Translations under genes and position numbers: made by a program | Shown: positions 13,835 through 21,228 of the stretch, piece by piece | How the letters are laid out: every line of letters starts with the position of its first letter | How positions within the stretch are numbered: the stretch's first letter is position 1 | The notes under the pieces: generated by a model | What the model saw: only the letters and a program-made list of their open reading frames with translations | Databases searched by the model: none | Told to the model about the DNA's origin: nothing | Virus record (IMG/VR): IMGVR_UViG_3300035698_004447 | Span: 1 to 30,740 of that record | DNA length: 30,740 nucleotides | Reading direction: 5' to 3' (one strand) | DNA from: a virus

Positions 13835-14656
13835 ATGAAAATAGGAATTATAACTTTTGCCAAATATGAAGGACGTAAGAATATTGGAAGCTCTCGTATT
13901 CGTGGAGAATGGTTAGCAAATAACTGGAAAGAAGCTGAAATATTTAGACAAGGAGAACAATATGATACAGTAATCTACCAAAAATCATATTGGGTAGAAC
14001 ATGCTAAAGTATTCAATGGAAAAAAGATACTTGATATATGTGACCCTGACTGGTTGCATTGGGCATATAGAGTAAAGGAAATGATTGATTTAATGGACGC
14101 AATAACAGTGCCAACTGAATCAATGAAGGAAGCAATAAGTAAATTCACTGATAAACCTATATATGTTATTCCAGATAGAGTAGATTTGAATGAGTTCCAG
14201 GAAAAGAAAGTACATGAAGGAACGGCAACTAAAGCATTATGGTTTGGCTACTCACAGAATTTTGATGTTCTTGCGTCTGCAGTTAATGAATTAGTAAGGA
14301 ATAATTTAGAATTGTTAGTAGTATCAAATACTACATTTAATTCAAACACAACTAAGAAGATTGAAATAACAAATTATAAATTCAAAGAGGATACCTATAA
14401 GACACATTTAATGCAAGGAGATATAATATTGAATCCAAAAACATTATCAGGTAAATGGAAATTTAAATCAAACAATAAGACACTAATTGCATGGGCACTT
14501 GGTATTCCTGTAGCTGAAGATGATATTCAACTAAAATTATTAATGCATCCTAAAGAGCGTATCAAAGAAATAGAGTTACGAACTCAAGAACTGAAAGATA
14601 AATGGGATATTAAATTTAGTGTTCAAGAAATGAAAGATGTTATTTCGAAAATATAA
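13835..14656 (+). CDS. GT4-like glycosyltransferase (273 aa)
   Basis: I choose ATG 13835 (MKIGIITFAKYEGRKNIGSS). An in-frame ATG at 13823 would overlap the membrane protein. The N-terminal half resembles GT-B acceptor domains, with KKILDICDPDWLHW and ITVPTESMKEAI where GT4 enzymes often show a similar beta-strand. The donor half (ATKALWFGYSQNFDVL, then LNPKTLSGKWKFKSNNKTLIAWALGIPVAE) matches the end of a GT4 donor site. It is short for a GT4. It lies directly before the head operon. Confidence 0.7.
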   Translation: MKIGIITFAKYEGRKNIGSSRIRGEWLANNWKEAEIFRQGEQYDTVIYQKSYWVEHAKVFNGKKILDICDPDWLHWAYRVKEMIDLMDAITVPTESMKEAISKFTDKPIYVIPDRVDLNEFQEKKVHEGTATKALWFGYSQNFDVLASAVNELVRNNLELLVVSNTTFNSNTTKKIEITNYKFKEDTYKTHLMQGDIILNPKTLSGKWKFKSNNKTLIAWALGIPVAEDDIQLKLLMHPKERIKEIELRTQELKDKWDIKFSVQEMKDVISKI

Positions 14657-14942
14657 AAACAAAGTAATAAAATTGTATATAAAAAGAATGTATAACAAAG
14701 GTAATTTATTTAAATTATTAAAGTTTTTATACTATACAACTCCAATGAGTGAATATATTTTCCACTGTAAACGAAAGTCCTGTGGTGCAATCGTATATAA
14801 ATCAGACAAGCCATTTTTAAACCTAAAAAAATTATATAAATGTAAAAGATGTGCAGAAGAATATACTGGAGCACAATTGGTAGCATCAAATAAGCGTAAT
14901 ATAAGGAAGTATATTAAAAATGTTGAGGATAGTTTATCTTAG
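14637..14942 (+). CDS. Zinc-ribbon protein with basic N-terminus (101 aa)
   Basis: It overlaps the glycosyltransferase by 20 bases. Residues 1-35 are strongly basic with aromatic residues (FRKYKNKVIKLYIKRMYNKG). CKRKSC at about residues 44-49 and CKRC at about 68-71 make a zinc ribbon, followed by a helical end. Nucleic-acid binding is a reasonable guess. Its TAG overlaps the TTAGCTA that precedes the head promoter's -35, so it lies against the start of the structural operon. Confidence 0.55.
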   Translation: MLFRKYKNKVIKLYIKRMYNKGNLFKLLKFLYYTTPMSEYIFHCKRKSCGAIVYKSDKPFLNLKKLYKCKRCAEEYTGAQLVASNKRNIRKYIKNVEDSLS

Positions 14943-14945
14943 CTA

Positions 14946-14974
14946 TTGACTTTTTTTCAAATATACTATATAAT
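14946..14974 (+). promoter_or_regulatory. Strong sigma70-type promoter of the head operon
   Basis: TTGACT (14946-14951), a 17-base spacer and a perfect TATAAT (14969-14974) give the best match to consensus in the window. TTAGCTA directly upstream of the -35 repeats the bases before the promoter at 6321. The start site would be near 14981, about 160 bases before the portal ATG. Confidence 0.82.
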
Positions 14975-14980
14975 ATATAT

Positions 14981-15139
14981 AATAGAATAAAATATATTTA
15001 TGAGGGCATCTGTCCTTTCGCGGAATTCATCTGCATATAAATATAATGGAATAGGTATATTGTCATATCCTACGAGAATGACTGAGAATCTAGCCCAAAG
15101 CCTAAGAGCTGAATTAATACTTCGGTAATTTTTTATTGC
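14981..15139 (+). ncRNA. Long, potentially structured leader of the head operon
   Basis: This 160-base stretch holds no gene but several local helices: AGGGC/GTCCT with loop ATCT (15003-15016), AGG(T)ATAT/ATATCCT with loop TGTC (15053-15071), and a short TAC/GTA stem capped by the stable TTCG tetraloop (15118-15127). Its 3' side continues into a T-rich run before the ATG. The last element looks like an attenuator or terminator next to the start codon. I recognise no known riboswitch or ribozyme. The AT-rich background can give chance stems, so the whole is only a candidate. Confidence 0.4.
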
Positions 15140-17659
15140 ATGGGCTTACTCAAAAATATACAGCAGTTTTTCGGAACTCAAAAACAAACCCCTCAACAAC
15201 CATCAAACAAGACAAAGAATCCAACAGGATATGAAGTTTCAACATATGGTGAATTAGATTATAGCGTAACAAACCAAACGCAGTTTTTAGAAGAAATGAA
15301 AAGCTGGGTTTTTTCTTGCGTCTCATCTATCTCAGATGAAATAGGAGGAATAGACATAAAATTGTATGAAAGAAAATCAAATGGTGAAATAGAAGAAATT
15401 AATGAAAGTCCAATTTTGGATGTACTGTTTAAAGTAAATAATTTCACAACTAAGTTCGACCACTTTTGGTTGACTACAGCATATTTAGAATTAACAGGTG
15501 AATCACCTTGGTTTATTGAACGTGAAAATGGACAACCAACTGGTATCTTTTTTCTACGTCCAGATAGACTATATCCTGTAGCAGATAAACAAGACATAAT
15601 TAAAGGATACATATATACACTTCCAGATGGTGAAAGAATACCATTAGCACCTGAAGATATAATATTTGTAAAATATCCAAATCCCGCTAATCCATTTAGG
15701 GGCCTTGGTGTATTACAAGCGGCCGCAAAAACAGTTGATATTGATAATGCTTCAGAGGATTGGAATTATAATTTCTTTAAAAACTCAGCTAGACCTGATG
15801 TACTTTTGACTGTAAAAAATATGGAACAGATGTCTCCTGAACAAAGAGAAACATTGAAAAGCAGTTTAAAAAAATCATATCAAGGAACAGAAAATGCACA
15901 TAAAGCAATGGTATTATTTGGTGACATGGAAGCAAAACAGTTTGGGTTCAATCAAAAAGACTTAGACTTCAACGAACAGCTAAAATTCAGTAGAGATAAA
16001 ATACTTGGAATATTCAGAGTTCCTAAAGCCATCCTATCGCAAACAGATGGCGTTAACTTAGCGAACGCAAAAACAGCAATTGAAATATATCAACGGTTTA
16101 CAATTAAACCAAAAATGGAAAGAATAATTCAACAATTAAATGAATTCTATGTTCCAATGTTTGAGGGAACAGAAAATCAATACTTAGATTTTACAAGTCC
16201 AGTTAGTGATGACCAGAATGAAAAGCTAAGTAAATATGATAGTGGAATAAAAAATGGATGGTTAACAATAAATGAAGTTAGATCTTTCGAAGGATTAGAA
16301 CCTATTCCTGGATTTGATGTTCCACACTTACCCCAAAACTTAGCACCACTTAGTGCAAATGGTGGCACAGTTACACCTGATAAATCAATCAAAGCTAAAG
16401 GTGATAGAGTAAAACAATTAAATTCTAGAAAATATAGACCAGGAAATTACGATAAGATATTTAAAGATATTAAAGAAGATATCAAAAAGAAATTAGTATC
16501 TGACTTGAAGAACCAAAAAATAAAGAAACAAAAAATTAAATTTAAGGCAATAGAAAAAAAGATTAAGGAAGAAGATGCAATCGCAGATGGAAGTCTATCA
16601 AGTGAAGAAAGAAAAGAATGGTGGGTGACGAAAAATGCAATGTATGAAAAATATCAAATAAAAGTTGAAAAGAAACAAAGCGATATATTTCAAACACAAG
16701 AAAAACAAACACTGAAAAAACTAAGAAAACAAATACCAGAAGACAAACGAAAAGAAGCATTATTACCAGTGAATCTTAAAAAAGATGATATTGATATTAA
16801 TGATTTACTATTAGATGAAGAAAAGGAATCTAAAAAAACAACACTATTACTAACACCTATTTTACTTGCACTATTTAAAGCGTCGGGAAATGAAACATAT
16901 GACCTTATCAATCTTCCTGATGAAGAAATAGATATGACTGGGATTAAGTCTAAAATAACAAGAGATGTTAAGTTAATGGCAAAAGGGGTTACCGAAACAA
17001 CAAATATAAAAATGCAAAAAGCCATTGAAGCGGGAATTAGAAATAATGAAGGAGTCAATGACATTACAATACGAATAAAAAATATATTTACTGAAGCAAG
17101 CAACGCTAGGGCTAAACTGATAAGTGAAACAGAAACAGCACGATATACAAATCAGTCAACTGAAAAATCATTTATTGATAGTGGCGTAATTGAAGCTAAA
17201 CAGTGGCAAACTAATCCAGGGGCATGTCCAATCTGTGTTCCATTAGATGGAAAAACAGTAGATTTAGGTACATTATTTTTTGAAAAAGGAGACTCAACTA
17301 TAACAACTGAGGGTAATAAATATAACTTTGATTATAGTGATGTTGGTTATCCACCTGCCCATCCTAGATGTAGATGTTTTATAGCGCCCGTATTTATTAA
17401 GGCAAAGACAATAGAGAAACCAAAGACTAAAACAAAAACAAAGACAGTTACTATTAGACAGTCAAGTGATATTATAGATGAATACAATAAAAAAATAGCA
17501 GAACTAAACGATGAAAAGAAAAAGATAACTGAATCAAATAGTAAACTAGAAAAAGAAAAAATAGCAGAATTGGAACAAATACAACAAAAGAAAATGGAGC
17601 TAGACGACATACGAGTATCATTGCTTGAGGAAGAAAATAATAAACGGGATAATGAATAA
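15140..17659 (+). CDS. Portal protein fused to Mu gpF-like head protein (839 aa)
   Basis: Residues 1 to about 400 read as an HK97-type portal: WVFSCVSSISDEIGGIDIKL, EDIIFVKYPNPANPFRGLG, then LGIFRVPKAIL and GWLTINEVRSFEGLEPIPG. About 415-620 is a Lys-rich helical linker. Residues 630-750 are a Mu gpF (phage Mu F-like) domain with ETARYTNQS, GACPIC at about 693-698 and AHPRCRC at about 738-744, a zinc- or disulfide-type Cys set. The last 75 residues are a coiled coil. The portal is the ring through which DNA enters; gpF-like proteins help to start head assembly or are ejected. The fusion saves a gene. No ADP-ribosyl toxin domain is attached. The terminase normally expected just upstream is absent. 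Confidence 0.93.
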   Translation: MGLLKNIQQFFGTQKQTPQQPSNKTKNPTGYEVSTYGELDYSVTNQTQFLEEMKSWVFSCVSSISDEIGGIDIKLYERKSNGEIEEINESPILDVLFKVNNFTTKFDHFWLTTAYLELTGESPWFIERENGQPTGIFFLRPDRLYPVADKQDIIKGYIYTLPDGERIPLAPEDIIFVKYPNPANPFRGLGVLQAAAKTVDIDNASEDWNYNFFKNSARPDVLLTVKNMEQMSPEQRETLKSSLKKSYQGTENAHKAMVLFGDMEAKQFGFNQKDLDFNEQLKFSRDKILGIFRVPKAILSQTDGVNLANAKTAIEIYQRFTIKPKMERIIQQLNEFYVPMFEGTENQYLDFTSPVSDDQNEKLSKYDSGIKNGWLTINEVRSFEGLEPIPGFDVPHLPQNLAPLSANGGTVTPDKSIKAKGDRVKQLNSRKYRPGNYDKIFKDIKEDIKKKLVSDLKNQKIKKQKIKFKAIEKKIKEEDAIADGSLSSEERKEWWVTKNAMYEKYQIKVEKKQSDIFQTQEKQTLKKLRKQIPEDKRKEALLPVNLKKDDIDINDLLLDEEKESKKTTLLLTPILLALFKASGNETYDLINLPDEEIDMTGIKSKITRDVKLMAKGVTETTNIKMQKAIEAGIRNNEGVNDITIRIKNIFTEASNARAKLISETETARYTNQSTEKSFIDSGVIEAKQWQTNPGACPICVPLDGKTVDLGTLFFEKGDSTITTEGNKYNFDYSDVGYPPAHPRCRCFIAPVFIKAKTIEKPKTKTKTKTVTIRQSSDIIDEYNKKIAELNDEKKKITESNSKLEKEKIAELEQIQQKKMELDDIRVSLLEEENNKRDNE

Positions 17660-18677
17660 GTTAAAAAAATTAGATAAAATATTAGGCACAAAGTCCGAAG
17701 TAAAAGAAAAGAAATCTTTACGATTACTATCTGATATTTTAAATAAACTTGAAAAGTCAAATGACTTCAATGATGTTAACTCAAAAGAATTATCAGAAGT
17801 GTTTGATAGAATCAGAAAGAATACAGCTACAAGCAATGGTAAGGAAAAGGAACTAATCAGTGCAGTACAGGAATTGAATGAGCTTCTTAATAAAAATCTA
17901 TTAGAAACAAACAATGTTAAATTAGATGCATTACTAAAAGAGTTAATTAATGTATGTGACAGAGAATTTCCAACTGAGATAAATGTATCAAACCAAAAAG
18001 AATTTCCAACTGAAATTAAAGTAAGCAATCCTGTAACTGAAATAAAAGTTACTAACATTAAAGACGCAAGAGACCGTAAAGTAGAAATAACTAATTTTCC
18101 AGAACAAAAAGAGTTTCCTAAAAAGATAACAGTTGATAATTTTCCAGAACAAAAAGAGTTTCCAACTGAAATTAAGGTAAGCAACCAAGTCAACGAAGTA
18201 AAAGTAAAGAAGCCTATTTGGTACAAACAATTTACATTAACTCAATTGACTGCAACATTAACTGAACTAATTACAAGTGCAGTAAATACAATAAAAGACA
18301 GCACATTTAAAATAAACGCATCTCGACACGAGAATCCAGATAAGGCACTTGCAGTAAAACTTATTGATAAAGATGGTAAAGTGATTAAAGATTTATTTCC
18401 TCGTATTAATTTACCTGGAGGTTCAGGAGGTGGAAACAATGTATCACAATTACTTAATTCAGATAAAGCAATAATAAACCCAGCAACAGAAGATAAACAA
18501 AATGACATTATAGATGGAATAAACGCATTAGATATAAATACAGACGAGTTAGAAAGTGGACAAGATGTTCATGAAGAATTATTACGAGATATACTAAGAG
18601 AATTGAAACATCTAAATTTACAAGTATCGTTTATGACAGATACAACACTAAGTGATGAGGATAAAATAGATAATTAA
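17652..18677 (+). CDS. Head-associated protein with EFPTEI/NFPEQ repeats (341 aa)
   Basis: It starts eight bases inside the portal gene (ATG in GATAATGAATAAG). The N-terminus is a charged helix. About residues 104-180 hold short repeats, EFPTEIxVSN and NFPEQKEFP, that alternate beta-like and turn residues. A Lys-rich and beta-sandwich-like region follows, then GGSGGG and a helical end (NALDINTDELESGQDVHEEL). This last part resembles small repeats common in virion proteins coded near the portal. It is probably a head fibre or connector-associated protein; the partner is unknown. Confidence 0.7.
   Translation: MNKLKKLDKILGTKSEVKEKKSLRLLSDILNKLEKSNDFNDVNSKELSEVFDRIRKNTATSNGKEKELISAVQELNELLNKNLLETNNVKLDALLKELINVCDREFPTEINVSNQKEFPTEIKVSNPVTEIKVTNIKDARDRKVEITNFPEQKEFPKKITVDNFPEQKEFPTEIKVSNQVNEVKVKKPIWYKQFTLTQLTATLTELITSAVNTIKDSTFKINASRHENPDKALAVKLIDKDGKVIKDLFPRINLPGGSGGGNNVSQLLNSDKAIINPATEDKQNDIIDGINALDINTDELESGQDVHEELLRDILRELKHLNLQVSFMTDTTLSDEDKIDN
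17963..18187 (+). repeat. In-frame coding repeats (EFPTEI / NFPEQ)
   Basis: GAATTTCCAACTGA recurs at about 17964 and 18000. TTTTCCAGAACAAAAAGAGTTTCC recurs at about 18095 and 18139 in split form. Each repeat unit is about 10-15 codons. The near-identical DNA shows recent duplication and could change in copy number. Confidence 0.7.
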
Positions 18678-18685
18678 TAAAAAAT

Positions 18686-19252
18686 ATGAGTCAAATAAAA
18701 GATGGTACAGGTAAAGGGTTTCTAGCTCAAGTAGATAAAGATAACCATTTGCAAACAGTGTGCAACACAACAAGTAGATTAAGTTTTGTATCAAGAAATA
18801 ATGCAGGAGCTTATTCAATATATGGTAGAAGAAATTTTACAGCGTCCGCAACAAATGAAGGAATATTATTTTTAGAATATCTTGGAAATAAGAAATTCTT
18901 CATTAATGAGATTATAGTTTCAGGAGTTGGAACAGCTAATAAGGTAGAATTATTTGTTGGTGCAACATATACGAGCGGAGGCACAAAATCAGTTCCACTT
19001 AACATGAATAGAGCCGAGCCATCCGTATTGGAGATGACTGCATACACAGGAGAAACAGATTTAGTAGTAACATCCGGAGATTTAGAAGTTGTGGATGTAA
19101 GATTCGCAACAGACACTAAATCAATAAAGTTTGATGGTAGCTTAATACTAACATACGGAAAAAATTTATACTTAAAAGGAGAGGTAGCAAATCACGCAAC
19201 AGATAAAATTAGAATAATGGTCTTAGGCTACGAAGAAGAAGGAAACGAATAA
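18686..19252 (+). CDS. Virion-type beta-rich protein A with N-terminal tag (188 aa)
   Basis: The first 30 residues carry IKDGTGKGFLAQVDKDNHL, a tag shared with the next gene (IEDGKGKGF) and more loosely with the one after. The rest is beta-rich (GILFLEYLGNKKFFINEIIV, LFVGATYTSGGT), with no membrane helix or enzyme motif. Lying between the portal and the protease, it is probably a head decoration or connector protein. No SD is present. Its role is deduced mainly from position and fold class. Confidence 0.7.
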   Translation: MSQIKDGTGKGFLAQVDKDNHLQTVCNTTSRLSFVSRNNAGAYSIYGRRNFTASATNEGILFLEYLGNKKFFINEIIVSGVGTANKVELFVGATYTSGGTKSVPLNMNRAEPSVLEMTAYTGETDLVVTSGDLEVVDVRFATDTKSIKFDGSLILTYGKNLYLKGEVANHATDKIRIMVLGYEEEGNE

Positions 19253-19268
19253 TTAAAATAATAAATAT

Positions 19269-19826
19269 ATGAGTATAAAAATAGAAGACGGGAAAGGAAA
19301 AGGTTTTAGTGCAGGAGTTGATGAAAATAATAAACTATTAACTGCTTCCGTCACAGTCACAAAAGAGCATGAGATAAACCTCGTTGATGGGCAAGCATAT
19401 AGTGTATTTACAAATGTCACCCCAACCGGAGGAGGAGATTGTTTCATGTATTTAAAGAATAACAGCAATGAGGATTTAATAGTTTCTGAAATGATGATTT
19501 ATTCAGCAACTGCAGAATCATTTAGCATTAAATTAGGGGATGAAGGAACTCCAATAGGTGGAACAGCAACAACACCCGCTAATAGAAATGCAGGAAGTGG
19601 TAATGCGGCAGATGTAACAGCATTGACAGGAGTAGATATAACAGGACTAAGCGGGGGGAATGTAGTATTTGGATTTACAAAAGGAGCAGAAGCAAATAGC
19701 AATAGAATAGCACCAGCATCAGGATTTATAGTACCAAAGAATAAAGTATTAACAGTATATGTTGAAACAGGTGGGGTAGCTATAAGATTTGGTATGGGTA
19801 TTTCATTTCATAATAAAAGTAAATAA
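19269..19826 (+). CDS. Virion-type beta-rich protein B with N-terminal tag (185 aa)
   Basis: It shares the tag IEDGKGKGFSAGVDENNKL with the previous gene and a similar layout: beta strands (CFMYLKNNSNEDLIVSEMMI), a Gly/Ala/Thr-rich loop (GGTATTPANRNAGSGNAADV), then strands to the end (VLTVYVETGGVAIRFGMG). The two are likely duplicates that have diverged. The composition fits a surface-exposed head protein. The spacing to the next gene is three bases. Confidence 0.7.
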   Translation: MSIKIEDGKGKGFSAGVDENNKLLTASVTVTKEHEINLVDGQAYSVFTNVTPTGGGDCFMYLKNNSNEDLIVSEMMIYSATAESFSIKLGDEGTPIGGTATTPANRNAGSGNAADVTALTGVDITGLSGGNVVFGFTKGAEANSNRIAPASGFIVPKNKVLTVYVETGGVAIRFGMGISFHNKSK

Positions 19827-19829
19827 TAT

Positions 19830-20924
19830 ATGAGTATCAAAAGTAATATAAAAGATCCGGCAACTGGACTAGAGGCAAACGTAGTTAATGGTGAAGAAGA
19901 AAACGCATTAGTGGTAGCAACAAGACCATTAAAGACTTTTGATAATAAGTTAGGATATTTTTCTAATGACGTATATGGAATTGATATGAATCAAAATGGC
20001 GCATTCGGAGGAACGGCTGTAAAGATTTTTGATGGAACGGATTCAATATTATGGACAGCAACCGATATAATAGGAGGTGGGAAAACAGCGTTTAATAATG
20101 GGGAACAAAACCATACAACAGGAGGGGCATTAAGTATTAAAAATAATAATTCCCCAATCGGTGATGTGTATGAAATAGCTAAAGGAAGCGACCAAACATT
20201 GATAGGATATGTTTCATTTACAATGTGGGTATATGTTGACAAGGATTGGAAACTAGGAGATGCAGTAGATTTTTATGGATATAGAGGAGCATCACAAATT
20301 GGTAATAAAGTAGATTTAAGTGATTACTTTGATTATTTAGATTATGACACATGGCACAAAATAACTATTCCATTAGGCGATATGGGATTGGATGGATTAA
20401 TTATAGATGCAGTTAGAATAGAAGCAGAGGCTAAGGAAGGGAAAGCACCTAAGTATTGGTTAGATGATATTCAACTAGAAGAAACTGGAATACCAATAGT
20501 ATTCACATTAAAACCAACTTTAGGAACATGGTTACATGCAAAAAGTCTCCAAGTAGTTCTTGCGAGTAGCAATGATGGAACAGTAGCAGTAGAATATCCA
20601 ACTATGCCATATATCCCATATGATACCTTATTAGGAGTATCAATAGCATCAGGAATTGATTATAAAAGAATAAACAATGGAATAGCAATAAGTGAAGCAA
20701 CTATAAATAAATTTATTGATTTCATGGGTTTAAGTAATGCACGAGTTACCGGAAAAGGATCCGATGGAAGCAATTCATGGGTATCACTTAATGTTCAGTT
20801 TAATGAGGTAGTGACATTAAAAGCTGAAGATGACGACAAAATGACACTTACAATTAATGATGATTTATCAGGGTTATTATATTTTAAAGTTGGTGTCGGA
20901 GCTAAAGTTGAAAATAGGGAATAA
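19830..20924 (+). CDS. Virion-type protein C with carbohydrate-binding-like domain (364 aa)
   Basis: The N-terminus (NIKDPATGLEANVVNGEEEN) is a looser version of the tag in the two genes before. Residues about 55-215 look like a CBM-type jelly-roll: Trp-rich strands, VSFTMWVYVDKDWKLGDAVD, DTWHKITIPLGDMGLDG and KYWLDDIQLEE, the typical closing strand of galactose-binding-like modules. The C-terminal 140 residues are another beta domain. It is probably a head decoration protein that binds sugars or stabilises the shell. Sugar binding itself is inferred from pattern, not residues. Confidence 0.68.
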   Translation: MSIKSNIKDPATGLEANVVNGEEENALVVATRPLKTFDNKLGYFSNDVYGIDMNQNGAFGGTAVKIFDGTDSILWTATDIIGGGKTAFNNGEQNHTTGGALSIKNNNSPIGDVYEIAKGSDQTLIGYVSFTMWVYVDKDWKLGDAVDFYGYRGASQIGNKVDLSDYFDYLDYDTWHKITIPLGDMGLDGLIIDAVRIEAEAKEGKAPKYWLDDIQLEETGIPIVFTLKPTLGTWLHAKSLQVVLASSNDGTVAVEYPTMPYIPYDTLLGVSIASGIDYKRINNGIAISEATINKFIDFMGLSNARVTGKGSDGSNSWVSLNVQFNEVVTLKAEDDDKMTLTINDDLSGLLYFKVGVGAKVENRE

Positions 20925-20933
20925 TAAAAATAA

Positions 20934-21224
20934 ATGGAAAATGGAGATAACAAGGTGAGAAAAATATTGTTTCATGAGGTAAGCGTAATAATTTATATAA
21001 TAGGAATAGTTTTTTCTTTCATTATGTTTGTTATTAGACCTAATTATGAAATCAAAGAACAAATTTCACTTATCAAACAAAGTGTACACGTTATAGAGAC
21101 AAATCATCTTACACATATACAAAAGTCATTGGAGGAACAAAGTGATATAAATAAGAAACAAGATGAAAAAATAAACAGCATAAATAATAACATAACAAAA
21201 ATACTAACAATACTAAACAAATAA
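20934..21224 (+). CDS. Single-pass membrane / coiled-coil protein (96 aa)
   Basis: Residues 17-36 (VSVIIYIIGIVFSFIMFVIR) form one membrane helix. Residues 42-95 form a coiled coil (EQISLIKQSVHVIETNHL, ending INSINNNITKILTIL). The position between virion proteins and the protease is odd for a membrane protein. Related small phage proteins with this plan exist near head genes, but their role is unknown. It may be a virion- or membrane-anchored rod. Confidence 0.65.
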   Translation: MENGDNKVRKILFHEVSVIIYIIGIVFSFIMFVIRPNYEIKEQISLIKQSVHVIETNHLTHIQKSLEEQSDINKKQDEKINSINNNITKILTILNK

Positions 21225-21228
21225 TTAT

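Noticed and set aside
17000-17659. Toxin domain (ADP-ribosyltransferase) after the gpF-like part of the portal fusion
   Set aside because: The sequence after the CRC motif is a short linker and a coiled coil; no R-S-E motifs or extra domain.
17618-18226. Long minus-strand frame with FSWKLFLFW-like repeats
   Set aside because: Shadow of the EFPTEI/NFPEQ repeat gene. No promoter or start context, and the whole window is coded on the + strand.
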